NCBI RefSeq assembly: GCF_030372105.1
Contig: NZ_JAUDBQ010000018.1
Coordinates: forward strand, 1 to 64,000
From: Cellulomonas cellasea
GTDB taxonomy: Bacteria; Actinomycetota; Actinomycetes; Actinomycetales; Cellulomonadaceae
Length of the DNA stretch: 64,000 bases
Reading direction: 5' to 3'
Below, one piece after another: positions 1-7,098 of this stretch. Each line of letters begins with the position of its first letter. Position 1 is the first letter of the stretch. The notes below the pieces were generated by a model, which was given only the letters and a program-made list of their open reading frames with translations, ran no database searches and was not told the DNA's origin. Position numbers and translations under genes: made by a program.

Positions 1-839
1 CGGCCACGCCGCGGCCCACCCCGACGCCGAGCCCGAGCGCGTCACCCACCACCTCGCCCACCACCACGCCCACGCCGACCCCGACGTCCGCCCCCTGGTC
101 GCCGCCCGCTGGCATGTCGCAGGCCCTGGACCAGGTGTGGGCCCACCAGGAGCAGACCTACAACAACGGCGACCTCTACGCCTTCAAGAACTACGGCTGG
201 GACCAGGTCATGGCCAACGGCGGCTACCTGAACATCTGCGTGCGCTGGGACTCCGACCAGCCGGTCAGCGCCACGCTGCGCGACCAGATCCACGCCAAGT
301 ACGCCGAGCAGTACGCGAAGTGGTTCGACACGCTGCGCGAGAACGGCCAGCGCTGGAACGGCTGGCCCTACGACCAGGTGAAGATCACGGTGGTGGGCTG
401 GGCGGTGCGCGACCGCAGCCTGCTGCAGTGGACCGACAACAGCGTCGACATCTACGTCAACGACATCCGCGAGAACGCGCCGCAGTGCGCCGAGAGCCGC
501 GGCCGGTTCTTCCACCAGGACGGCGTCTACCCCGGCGGCACGGAACGGCACTACGACCAGTCGCTGTGGCTGACCAAGGGCATGGGCGGCGGCGCCGGCG
601 GCGACTGGGGCCAGCGCATGGGCAGCGAGTACTTCGTCGGCGCCCTGGGCAGCCCTGACGTGACGATCCTCCAGCACGAGATCGGGCACACCTTCGGCCT
701 GGACGACTTCTACGACTGGACGCCCACCGGGCAGAACAGCTTCGTGATGCTGGCCGGGTCCTCGCCGCGGATCACGCAGTTCGACGCGTGGATGCTCCGC
801 GACTGGTGGCGGCACCTGAAGCCGCGGTACGGGCTGTGA
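1..839 (+). CDS. Secreted zincin-like protein with Pro/Thr linker, 3' part only
   Basis: The gene is open at the left edge; the reading frame runs from base 3 to a TGA at 837-839 and gives 278 visible residues. The first ~35 are a low-complexity Pro/Thr/Ser linker of the kind that joins modules in secreted actinobacterial polysaccharide-degrading enzymes. A globular domain of about 240 residues follows, rich in Trp and Tyr. Near its C-terminus it carries H225-E-x-x-H229-x-x-G232-x-x-D235, an extended zinc-binding motif of metzincin-like peptidases with Asp as the third ligand. The missing 5' part should hold a signal peptide and perhaps a carbohydrate-binding module; that is inference. Peptidase activity is predicted, not certain, and the substrate is unknown. 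Confidence 0.75.
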   Translation, partial: ATPRPTPTPSPSASPTTSPTTTPTPTPTSAPWSPPAGMSQALDQVWAHQEQTYNNGDLYAFKNYGWDQVMANGGYLNICVRWDSDQPVSATLRDQIHAKYAEQYAKWFDTLRENGQRWNGWPYDQVKITVVGWAVRDRSLLQWTDNSVDIYVNDIRENAPQCAESRGRFFHQDGVYPGGTERHYDQSLWLTKGMGGGAGGDWGQRMGSEYFVGALGSPDVTILQHEIGHTFGLDDFYDWTPTGQNSFVMLAGSSPRITQFDAWMLRDWWRHLKPRYGL

Positions 840-916
840 GGCCGGTGCGGACAGTGCGGCACACGACCTGCACGGGACCCGCACGCCCGGGGCGTCGACG
901 GCGGCGCCCCGCGGCC

Positions 917-922
917 TAGGGT
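917..922 (+). promoter_or_regulatory. -10 box TAGGGT, leaderless type
   Basis: TAGGGT ends 6 nt before the GTG at 929, so transcription should begin at or next to the start codon. No Shine-Dalgarno sequence is present, and this supports the GTG at 929. Confidence 0.5.
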
Positions 923-928
923 GCCCGT

Positions 929-1333
929 GTGCACCACGCTCCGCGCCGCCGCACGGCGTTCCTCCTCCTCGTGCCAGTCGTCGTCGCGGTGGGCCTCGTC
1001 GTCACCGGCGCCGTCGGAGGCTTGGCGGGCGACCTGCTCGGCGGGGTGCTGTACGCGGCCCTCGTGTACGTCCTGCTCGGCGCGGTGCGGCCGGCGTGGC
1101 GGGTCCCGGTGCTGGCCGGGGTCGCGTTCGGCGTGTGCGCGGCCATCGAGCTGGCTCAGTTGACGGGCCTGCCCGCGCAGGTGGTGGGCGAGTTCTCCCT
1201 GGCCCGGTACGCGCTCGGCTCCACGTTCACGGCCCACGACCTGCCCGCCTACGCCGTGGGCGCGGTGCTGAGCGGCGCCATCGACCGGTGGGGCGCGACG
1301 CGGGCCGTCGCCAGCGGTACTTTGCGGACATGA
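929..1333 (+). CDS. DUF2809 family small membrane protein
   Basis: A 134-residue protein with four hydrophobic stretches. The segment around AAIELAQLTGLPAQ and the C-terminal LGSTFTAHDLPAYAVGA match what I recall of the DUF2809 family of small integral membrane proteins; the function is unknown. The GTG start is chosen because it follows a -10 box by 6 nt and gives an Arg-rich start before the first membrane segment. The stop overlaps the ATG of ppk2 by 4 bp (ATGA), so the two genes are probably transcribed and translated together. A link to polyphosphate metabolism is only suggested by that coupling. Confidence 0.75.
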   Translation: MHHAPRRRTAFLLLVPVVVAVGLVVTGAVGGLAGDLLGGVLYAALVYVLLGAVRPAWRVPVLAGVAFGVCAAIELAQLTGLPAQVVGEFSLARYALGSTFTAHDLPAYAVGAVLSGAIDRWGATRAVASGTLRT

Positions 1334-2235
1334 CGAAGACGTCGGGCGACGCGTCCACCACCGCGCAGCAGACCCGGGGGAAGAAGTCCGGCAAGAAGGC
1401 CAAGGGCGGGGCCGCGCGCCCGCCCAAGATCCCCAACGCCGTCTACGAGGCCGAGTTGTTCCGGCTGCAGGCCGAGCTGGTCAAGGTGCAGCTCTGGGCG
1501 CAGGCCACGGGGGCGCGCGTCGTGGTCGTCTTCGAGGGGCGGGACGCGGCCGGCAAGGGCGGCACCATCAAGCGCATCACCGAGTACCTCAGCCCCCGGG
1601 TCGCGCGGATCGCGGCGCTGCCCACGCCCACCGAGCGCGAGCGCACCCAGTGGTACTACCAGCGGTACATCGAGCACCTGCCCGCCGCCGGGGAGATCGT
1701 GCTGTTCGACAGGTCCTGGTACAACCGGGCGGGCGTCGAGCGGGTCATGGGGTTCTGCACCCCGCAGGAGTACGCGCAGTTCATGCGGCAGACGCCGATC
1801 TTCGAGCAGATGCTCGTCGAGGACGGCATCATGCTGCGCAAGTACTGGTTCTCCGTGTCGGACGACGAGCAGCTCCGGCGCTTCCGGTCCCGGCTCAGCG
1901 ACCCCGTGCGGCAGTGGAAGCTCAGCCCGATGGACCTGGAGTCGATCCACCGCTGGGAGGACTACTCGCGGGCCAAGGACGAGATGCTGGTGCACACCGA
2001 CGTGCCCGCGAGCCCCTGGTTCATCGTGGAGTCGGACATCAAGAAGCATGCCCGGCTCAACATGATCGCCCACCTGCTGTCCACCATCCCGTACACCGAC
2101 GTGCCGCACGAGAAGGTGGTGCTGCCGGAGCGCCCCGCCGCGTCGAGCGGGTACGTGCGCCCGCCCCGCGAGCTGTCCACGTACGTCACCGACCACGTGG
2201 CCGAGCTCATGGGCGACCCCGAGCGGTACGCCTGA
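1330..2235 (+). CDS. ppk2: Polyphosphate kinase 2
   Basis: A 301-residue cytoplasmic PPK2-family kinase that transfers phosphate between polyphosphate and nucleotides. A Lys/Gly-rich N-terminal tail of about 30 residues precedes the P-loop-like core. Walker A is at F68[10 protein letters not shown] and Walker B at D127[10 protein letters not shown]. The lid region follows ([22 protein letters not shown]), and the C-terminal part has the conserved [19 protein letters not shown]. Length and single-domain architecture fit class I PPK2, which usually prefers ADP or GDP as acceptor; the class is inferred from length. It starts inside the stop of the DUF2809 gene. Confidence 0.93.
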   Translation: MTKTSGDASTTAQQTRGKKSGKKAKGGAARPPKIPNAVYEAELFRLQAELVKVQLWAQATGARVVVVFEGRDAAGKGGTIKRITEYLSPRVARIAALPTPTERERTQWYYQRYIEHLPAAGEIVLFDRSWYNRAGVERVMGFCTPQEYAQFMRQTPIFEQMLVEDGIMLRKYWFSVSDDEQLRRFRSRLSDPVRQWKLSPMDLESIHRWEDYSRAKDEMLVHTDVPASPWFIVESDIKKHARLNMIAHLLSTIPYTDVPHEKVVLPERPAASSGYVRPPRELSTYVTDHVAELMGDPERYA

Positions 2236-2305
2236 CGCGTCGCCCGCCCGTCGACGTGCGAGCCAGATGGTGGCGCCCACGCCTCCCACCAGGCTCAATG
2301 GTCCG

Positions 2306-3481
2306 ATGGAACTCACTTGGCGATGGTTCGGGCCTGCGGACCCGATTCAGCTGACTGACATCAGGCAGACGGGCGCGACGGGCATCGTCACGGCACTGCA
2401 CGAGGCGCCGAACGGCGAGGTCTGGACCGTCGAGGCGATCTCGGAGCGCAAGCGGATCATCGAGGAGGCCGGCCTGACCTGGTCGGTCGTCGAGAGCATC
2501 CCGATCCACGAGGACATCAAGCGCGCGCAGCCGCTGCGCGACACGTGGATCGCCGCGTGCCAGCAGAGCCTGCGCAACCTCGCGACCTGCGGCATCGACA
2601 TCGTCTGCTACAACTTCATGCCCGTCCTCGACTGGACGCGCACCGACCTGGCCTACCCGCTGCCCAGCGGCGGGTGGGCGCTGCGGTTCGACCAGGACGC
2701 GTTCGCCGCGTTCGACCTGTGCATCCTGCGCCGAGTCGGCGCCGAGGCCGACTACACGCCCGAGGAGATCGCCCGCGCGCAGGCCTACGCGGACGCGCTG
2801 ACCCCCGAGGGGCGTGACCGCCTCGTCGACACCATCATCGCCGGGCTGCCCGGCTCCGAGGAGGGCTACACCCTCGAGTCCTTCCGCGCGATGCTGGACT
2901 CCTATGCCGGCATCGACGCCGACACGCTCCGCGAGAACCTCGGGTACTTCCTCCGCGCGATCATCCCGGTCGCCGAGGAGGTCGGCATCCGCATGGCGAT
3001 CCACCCGGACGACCCGCCGCGCCCCATCCTCGGGCTCCCCCGTGTGGTCTCCACGCAGGCGGACGCGCAGTGGCTGCTCGACGCGGCGCCGTCGGTGGCC
3101 AACGGCCTGACGTTCTGCACCGGCTCCTACGGCGTGCGCGCCGACAACGACCTGGTGGCCATGGCCCGCCACTTCGCGCCGAAGATCTACTTCGCGCACC
3201 TGCGCTCCACGCAGCGCGAGGCGAACCCGCTGAGCTTCCATGAGGCCGAGCATCTGGGCGGCGACGTCGACATGGTCGGCGTCATCGCCGAGCTCGTGAG
3301 GGAGGAGCGCCGCCGCGAGGCCGAGGGCGGCCCCCGCCTGCCGCTGCGGCCCGACCACGGCCACCAGCTCCTCGACGACCAGAGGCGCCGCTCCAACCCC
3401 GGCTACTCGTTGATCGGGCGGCTCAAGGGCCTCGCCGAGCTGCGCGGCATCGAGTTGGCGGTGCGCCGGCTGATCGGCTGA
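2306..3481 (+). CDS. uxuA: Mannonate dehydratase
   Basis: A 391-residue enzyme that dehydrates D-mannonate to 2-keto-3-deoxy-D-gluconate in glucuronate catabolism. The start [20 protein letters not shown] closely follows the known UxuA N-terminus, so the ATG at 2306 is chosen over an in-frame ATG 39 nt upstream. TIM-barrel landmarks include [31 protein letters not shown] and [11 protein letters not shown], which contain the metal-binding Cys, His and Asp residues. No other hexuronate gene is nearby, so this is a singleton, plausible in a plant-polymer degrader. It converges on the channel gene at 3530-5119. Confidence 0.93.
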   Translation: MELTWRWFGPADPIQLTDIRQTGATGIVTALHEAPNGEVWTVEAISERKRIIEEAGLTWSVVESIPIHEDIKRAQPLRDTWIAACQQSLRNLATCGIDIVCYNFMPVLDWTRTDLAYPLPSGGWALRFDQDAFAAFDLCILRRVGAEADYTPEEIARAQAYADALTPEGRDRLVDTIIAGLPGSEEGYTLESFRAMLDSYAGIDADTLRENLGYFLRAIIPVAEEVGIRMAIHPDDPPRPILGLPRVVSTQADAQWLLDAAPSVANGLTFCTGSYGVRADNDLVAMARHFAPKIYFAHLRSTQREANPLSFHEAEHLGGDVDMVGVIAELVREERRREAEGGPRLPLRPDHGHQLLDDQRRRSNPGYSLIGRLKGLAELRGIELAVRRLIG

Positions 3482-3529
3482 CCTCCTGACGCCAATCCTC
3501 CGCGGGCTGCGGGGCTGCGACCTGCCCGG

Positions 3530-5119
3530 TCAGTAGTCCCGCAGCTCGCGTCGGCTCGACCGGCGCTCGGAGGTGTCGAAGACCTGCGTCTCCGCCGCCC
3601 CCACGTCGCCGCCGGGCCGGTCGTCGTACAGCCGGGCGACCTGCGCCGGGTCGAGCACCTGCGTCTGGTCCACCGCCGCCCCTCCTCCGCTCCACGGGTC
3701 GGACGGCGGGGCGGTGGGGGTGCGCCGTGCGAGCAGGGGCGCCGCGCTGCCCTCCAGGAACGCCGGCAAGGGCTCGGGCTGCGGCGCCTGACGTGTCGGC
3801 AGCGGCGCCGCGGCCGACGGCATGGCGCTGCGCCGCTCAGGCAGGCGCGGCGCCTCGTGGTCGCGGGATGTGTCGGGCTGCCACGGGTCGACGGCGGGCG
3901 CCGGCTCCACGGCACGCTGCGGTTCCAGAGCACGCTGCGGCTCCACGGCACGCTGCGGCACGCTGGCGCGCTGCGGCTCTGCGGTGGGCTGCGGCTCCGC
4001 GGCCCGGGTCGGCGTCGCGATCGCGGCCGCCGTCTGCCGCCAGGCGCTCGACGTCGCCGCCCCGCTGCCGCCCGACCACGCCCCGGCCCGGCCGCCGCCC
4101 AGGCCCGACGCGGTCGCCTGGGCGCCGAGCAGCCAGCCCACGAGCTCCTCGCGCACATGCTCCCGGAGCTCGAGCAGCGTCGCGCCATCAACGGCGCTGG
4201 CCACCGCGCGCACCCGCACCTGGGAGCCCGCCAACGCTGCCACCTGCAGGCGCCCCACGCGCCCGTCCCACAGGCGGGTGCCGTCGAGGACGTGCTGCAG
4301 CGCGGCGCGCAGGCCGGCCAGGTCGACTCCGCCGTCGACGTCCAGCTCGACGGTCCCCACCACCGCGTCCCCGGCCCCCCGGGTGCGGTTCTCGACCCGC
4401 GAGGTGGCCGCGTGCGCGGTGGGCATAGCCACCCGGCGCCCGTCGGCAAGCCTCACCGTCACAGTGGTGAGCGTGACGGCCTCGACCACGCCCCAGTCGC
4501 CATCGACGACCAGCACGTCCCCGACGCGCACGGAGTCGGTGTAGGCGATGCGCACCCCGGCGACGACGTCGGCCAGGACCTCGCGGGCGGCCAGGCCCAG
4601 CACCACGGCGGCGACGGCCACCAGCGCGAGCAGCCCGACGCCGACCGGTCGCACGACCGGGAAGACGAGCAGCGCGGAGCCGACGCCGAGGCACCAGAAC
4701 AGGGCCCGGGTGGCGCCGCGCAGCAGCGAGCGCACCCGGGTCTGCAGCGCGAGGGCGTGCGGGTCGGCGCCCTCCTCGTCCTGGTGGCGCGCGAGGGCGG
4801 CCCCGGCCTGGTGGTGGGCCATCGCCGCGTCCTCTAGCCGGAGCGCGACCGCGCCCAGCAGCCACGCGACCGCGAGGACCACCGCGATGAGCAGCGCTGT
4901 CTCCAGGGCGTGGATCGCGGGCGTGGTCTCGGTTGTCGCGCCGAGCACGATCCAGGCGGCGGCGGCGGCGAGCGCGGCCTTCAGCGGGCGGCGGCTGACC
5001 GCGATGACGGCGAGGGCGAGCGGCTGGCGGCGCGCGGCGCGATGGGCGAACGTGGCGACGAAGATCTCCGCGACGAAGGCCACGATGACGGCGATGAGGA
5101 CGCTCAAGACGGGGGGCAC
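3530..5119 (-). CDS. MscS-type mechanosensitive channel with long disordered C-terminal tail
   Basis: A 529-residue protein. Several membrane helices in the first ~200 residues lead to the pore-lining helix and MscS beta domain (REVLADVVAGVRIAYTDSVRVGDVL, then GDWGVVEAVTLTTVTVRLADGRRVAMPT). The family releases osmolytes on hypo-osmotic shock. The last ~190 residues are unlike the family: a Gly/Ala linker, a run of degenerate EPQRA(V/L) repeats, then two acidic motifs, DQTQVLDP and AETQVFDT, close to the end. The GTG at 5119 is chosen because TACCCT lies 7 nt upstream; in-frame starts at 5137 and 5251 would add 6 or 44 residues. Confidence 0.85.
   Translation of the reverse strand: MPPVLSVLIAVIVAFVAEIFVATFAHRAARRQPLALAVIAVSRRPLKAALAAAAAWIVLGATTETTPAIHALETALLIAVVLAVAWLLGAVALRLEDAAMAHHQAGAALARHQDEEGADPHALALQTRVRSLLRGATRALFWCLGVGSALLVFPVVRPVGVGLLALVAVAAVVLGLAAREVLADVVAGVRIAYTDSVRVGDVLVVDGDWGVVEAVTLTTVTVRLADGRRVAMPTAHAATSRVENRTRGAGDAVVGTVELDVDGGVDLAGLRAALQHVLDGTRLWDGRVGRLQVAALAGSQVRVRAVASAVDGATLLELREHVREELVGWLLGAQATASGLGGGRAGAWSGGSGAATSSAWRQTAAAIATPTRAAEPQPTAEPQRASVPQRAVEPQRALEPQRAVEPAPAVDPWQPDTSRDHEAPRLPERRSAMPSAAAPLPTRQAPQPEPLPAFLEGSAAPLLARRTPTAPPSDPWSGGGAAVDQTQVLDPAQVARLYDDRPGGDVGAAETQVFDTSERRSSRRELRDY
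3897..4008 (-). repeat. Degenerate tandem repeat coding EPQRA(V/L) units
   Basis: The DNA repeats a unit of about 18 bp resembling CTCCACGGCACGCTGCGG on the top strand. On the coding strand it reads as successive Pro-Gln-Arg-Ala units inside the C-terminal tail of the MscS-type channel. Unit boundaries are imperfect, with substitutions and one shorter unit, so it is an ageing repeat rather than a fresh expansion. Confidence 0.75.
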
Positions 5120-5126
5120 GCGGACC

Positions 5127-5132
5127 AGGGTA
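5127..5132 (-). promoter_or_regulatory. -10 box TACCCT, leaderless type, for the MscS gene
   Basis: On the minus strand TACCCT ends 7 nt before the GTG at 5119. It lies inside the alternative longer reading frames, which argues against the upstream starts. Confidence 0.45.
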
Positions 5133-5263
5133 GACACTCGCGCCCGATTAGTCCGAAGCGGGTTCTCGGGCGACGGCGCCGCACGCCTGGCCTGCGCCCG
5201 GTCCCATCGGCGCCACACCGGCTCCTCACGGCGCGCTCCCCGCTGGCTCACAGCATCGGCGCC

Positions 5264-5269
5264 TACCGT
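5264..5269 (+). promoter_or_regulatory. Candidate -10 box TACCGT for the antiporter gene
   Basis: TACCGT lies 38 nt upstream of the ATG at 5308. A purine-rich GAGAGG at about 5293 could serve as ribosome binding site on the resulting short leader. No clear -35 is seen. Confidence 0.35.
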
Positions 5270-5307
5270 TCCACGCCGACCCCGATCCCATCGAGAGGCT
5301 GACGTGG

Positions 5308-6951
5308 ATGCACGTGATCGAGCTGTTCGTGCTGGTCGCGGGGGCAGTGCTCCTCACTGCCCTCTGCCGCCAGCGCGCCTGGCCGGCGCCCTTGGTGCTG
5401 GTGGCCGCGGGGCTCGTCGTCTCGTTCATCCCCGGTGTCCCGCGGTTCGAGGTCGACCCTGAGCTGATCCTCGACTTCGTGCTCCCGCCGCTGCTGTTCT
5501 CCGCGGCGCTGACGACCTCGTACCAGGACTTCCGCCGCTCGTTGAACTCGATCACGCGACTGGGCGTCGGGCTGGTGCTGGTCTCCGCCCTCGCGGTCGC
5601 CGTCGTCGCGTGGCTGCTGGCCCCGTCCCTCCCGTTCGCCGCGGCGCTCGTGCTCGGCGCGGTGGTGGCGCCCCCGGACGCGGTCGCCGCGGCGGCGGTG
5701 GGCCGCCGGCTCGGGCTGCCGCGCCGGGTGATGACGTTGCTGACGGGCGAGAGCCTGATCAACGACGCCACGTCGCTGACCCTCTACAAGGTGGCATTGG
5801 CGGGGGTGGCGACGGGAGTGTGGTCGCTCAGCGAGGGCCTGCAGGTGTTCGCGGTGGCGGTGGTCGCCGGTGTCGGGGTGGGGCTCGCCCTGGGCTGGCT
5901 GCTGCACCAGTTGCGCCTGCGGCTCGACGACCCGGTGGTGGCGTCCGCCGTCGCGGTGCTCACCCCGTTCGCCGCGTACTGGGGCGCGGAGGCGATCGGC
6001 GGCTCGGGTGTGCTCGCCGTGGTCGCGGCGGGCCTCCTGCTGGCCGCCACCTCGCCCCGTGCGGGGTATGCGACGCGGCTGTACCAGGAGCCGGTGTGGT
6101 CGACTGTGGACCTGCTGCTCGAGGCGTTCACGTTCGCCCTGATCGGCATCCAGCTCAAGTGGCTCATCCTCGACGTGAACGCGTCGGACCAGGGGCTCGG
6201 ACAGGCGGCCCTGCTCGCCGTCGCGGTCCTCGCGGTGGTGATCCTGGTGCGCCCGCTGTACGTGCTGGCGACCGCGTGGATGGACCGGGTGCGCATGCGC
6301 GGCAGCCACCGCACCGCCGACGACGCGTTGACCAGCAGGGAGTCCCTGGTCGTCTCCTGGGCGGGGATGCGGGGCGTGGTGACGCTCGCGGCCGCCGCAG
6401 CGATCCCCCTGACGATGTCGGGCGAGGCCTTCCCGGAGCGCGCGACGCTGCAGCTCGTCGCCTACGCCGTGGCGATCGGCACGTTGCTGCTGCAGGGGCT
6501 CACGCTGCCCTGGGTGATCCGCCGGCTGGGCGTCGGCGCCCAGGACGAGCGCAGGCGTGACGCGTTGCAGGAGGCCAAGGTGCGAGTGGCGCTCGCGGAG
6601 GCGGCGCAGTCGGTCATCGAGCGCCAGCGCCCCCAGATCGCGGCCCAGGTCGGCGAGCAGGCCGCCGAGGCGATCGTCTCCCGAGTCGTCGCCGCGCTGA
6701 GCGTGCGCGGGCAGGCGGCGGCCGCCCTGCTGGCGCCGGGCCGCGACGACGACGACAACCCCGACGCGAGGGCTCCCTGGCCCGTGCTGCGCCAGCAGTC
6801 GCTGCGCCGCGAGGTCATCGCCGCGCAGCGCGCTGTGCTGGTGGCCCAGCGCGACTCGGGGGACCTCGACGAGGTGGTGATGCAGCGGGTGCTGCGGGAG
6901 CTCGACCTCGAGGAGGAGCGGATGTCGTCCTCATGGGTGAACCGCATCTGA
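5308..6951 (+). CDS. CPA1-family Na+/H+ antiporter
   Basis: A 547-residue membrane protein whose first ~410 residues form about twelve hydrophobic segments, followed by a cytoplasmic tail of ~140 charged, partly coiled-coil residues. The Asn-Asp pair N152-D153 in GESLINDATSLTLYK is the ion-binding site typical of NhaP/NHE-type antiporters. GMRGVVTLAAA in a later helix is also family-typical. It exchanges protons for Na+ or K+ across the cytoplasmic membrane; cation preference cannot be read from the sequence. It is transcribed divergently from the MscS-type channel, so two ion and osmotic homeostasis genes share one intergenic region. Confidence 0.9.
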   Translation: MHVIELFVLVAGAVLLTALCRQRAWPAPLVLVAAGLVVSFIPGVPRFEVDPELILDFVLPPLLFSAALTTSYQDFRRSLNSITRLGVGLVLVSALAVAVVAWLLAPSLPFAAALVLGAVVAPPDAVAAAAVGRRLGLPRRVMTLLTGESLINDATSLTLYKVALAGVATGVWSLSEGLQVFAVAVVAGVGVGLALGWLLHQLRLRLDDPVVASAVAVLTPFAAYWGAEAIGGSGVLAVVAAGLLLAATSPRAGYATRLYQEPVWSTVDLLLEAFTFALIGIQLKWLILDVNASDQGLGQAALLAVAVLAVVILVRPLYVLATAWMDRVRMRGSHRTADDALTSRESLVVSWAGMRGVVTLAAAAAIPLTMSGEAFPERATLQLVAYAVAIGTLLLQGLTLPWVIRRLGVGAQDERRRDALQEAKVRVALAEAAQSVIERQRPQIAAQVGEQAAEAIVSRVVAALSVRGQAAAALLAPGRDDDDNPDARAPWPVLRQQSLRREVIAAQRAVLVAQRDSGDLDEVVMQRVLRELDLEEERMSSSWVNRI

Positions 6952-7023
6952 CACCGCCATTCGGGTGAGCCCAGAGCGAACCCGGTGACGAATCGGGACC
7001 TTCGGCACAGGAGGATCCGTCCC

Positions 7024-7098
7024 ATGACTTCTAATGTCGGTGACGAGGTCAACGGAGACTTCCCACACTCACCGCGACCCGAGGGAGACCTCCTGTGA
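7024..7098 (+). CDS. 24-aa leader ORF coupled to adhE
   Basis: A short ORF (begins MTSNVGDEV, ends EGDLL) starts with ATG at 7024, 9 nt after a perfect AGGAGG at 7009-7014. This is one of the strongest Shine-Dalgarno sequences in the window. Its TGA (7096-7098) overlaps the adhE GTG (7095-7097) as GTGA, the usual sign of translational coupling. The peptide is acidic and hydrophilic, without a membrane segment. I recognise no family. It could be a regulatory leader, or simply a way to load ribosomes onto adhE, whose own GAGGGAG is weaker. Confidence 0.5.
   Translation: MTSNVGDEVNGDFPHSPRPEGDLL

Noticed and set aside
6952-7023. Rex (NADH-responsive) operator upstream of adhE
   Set aside because: I looked for TTGTGAA-N4-TTCACAA-like sequence in the 72 bases before the leader ORF and found none.
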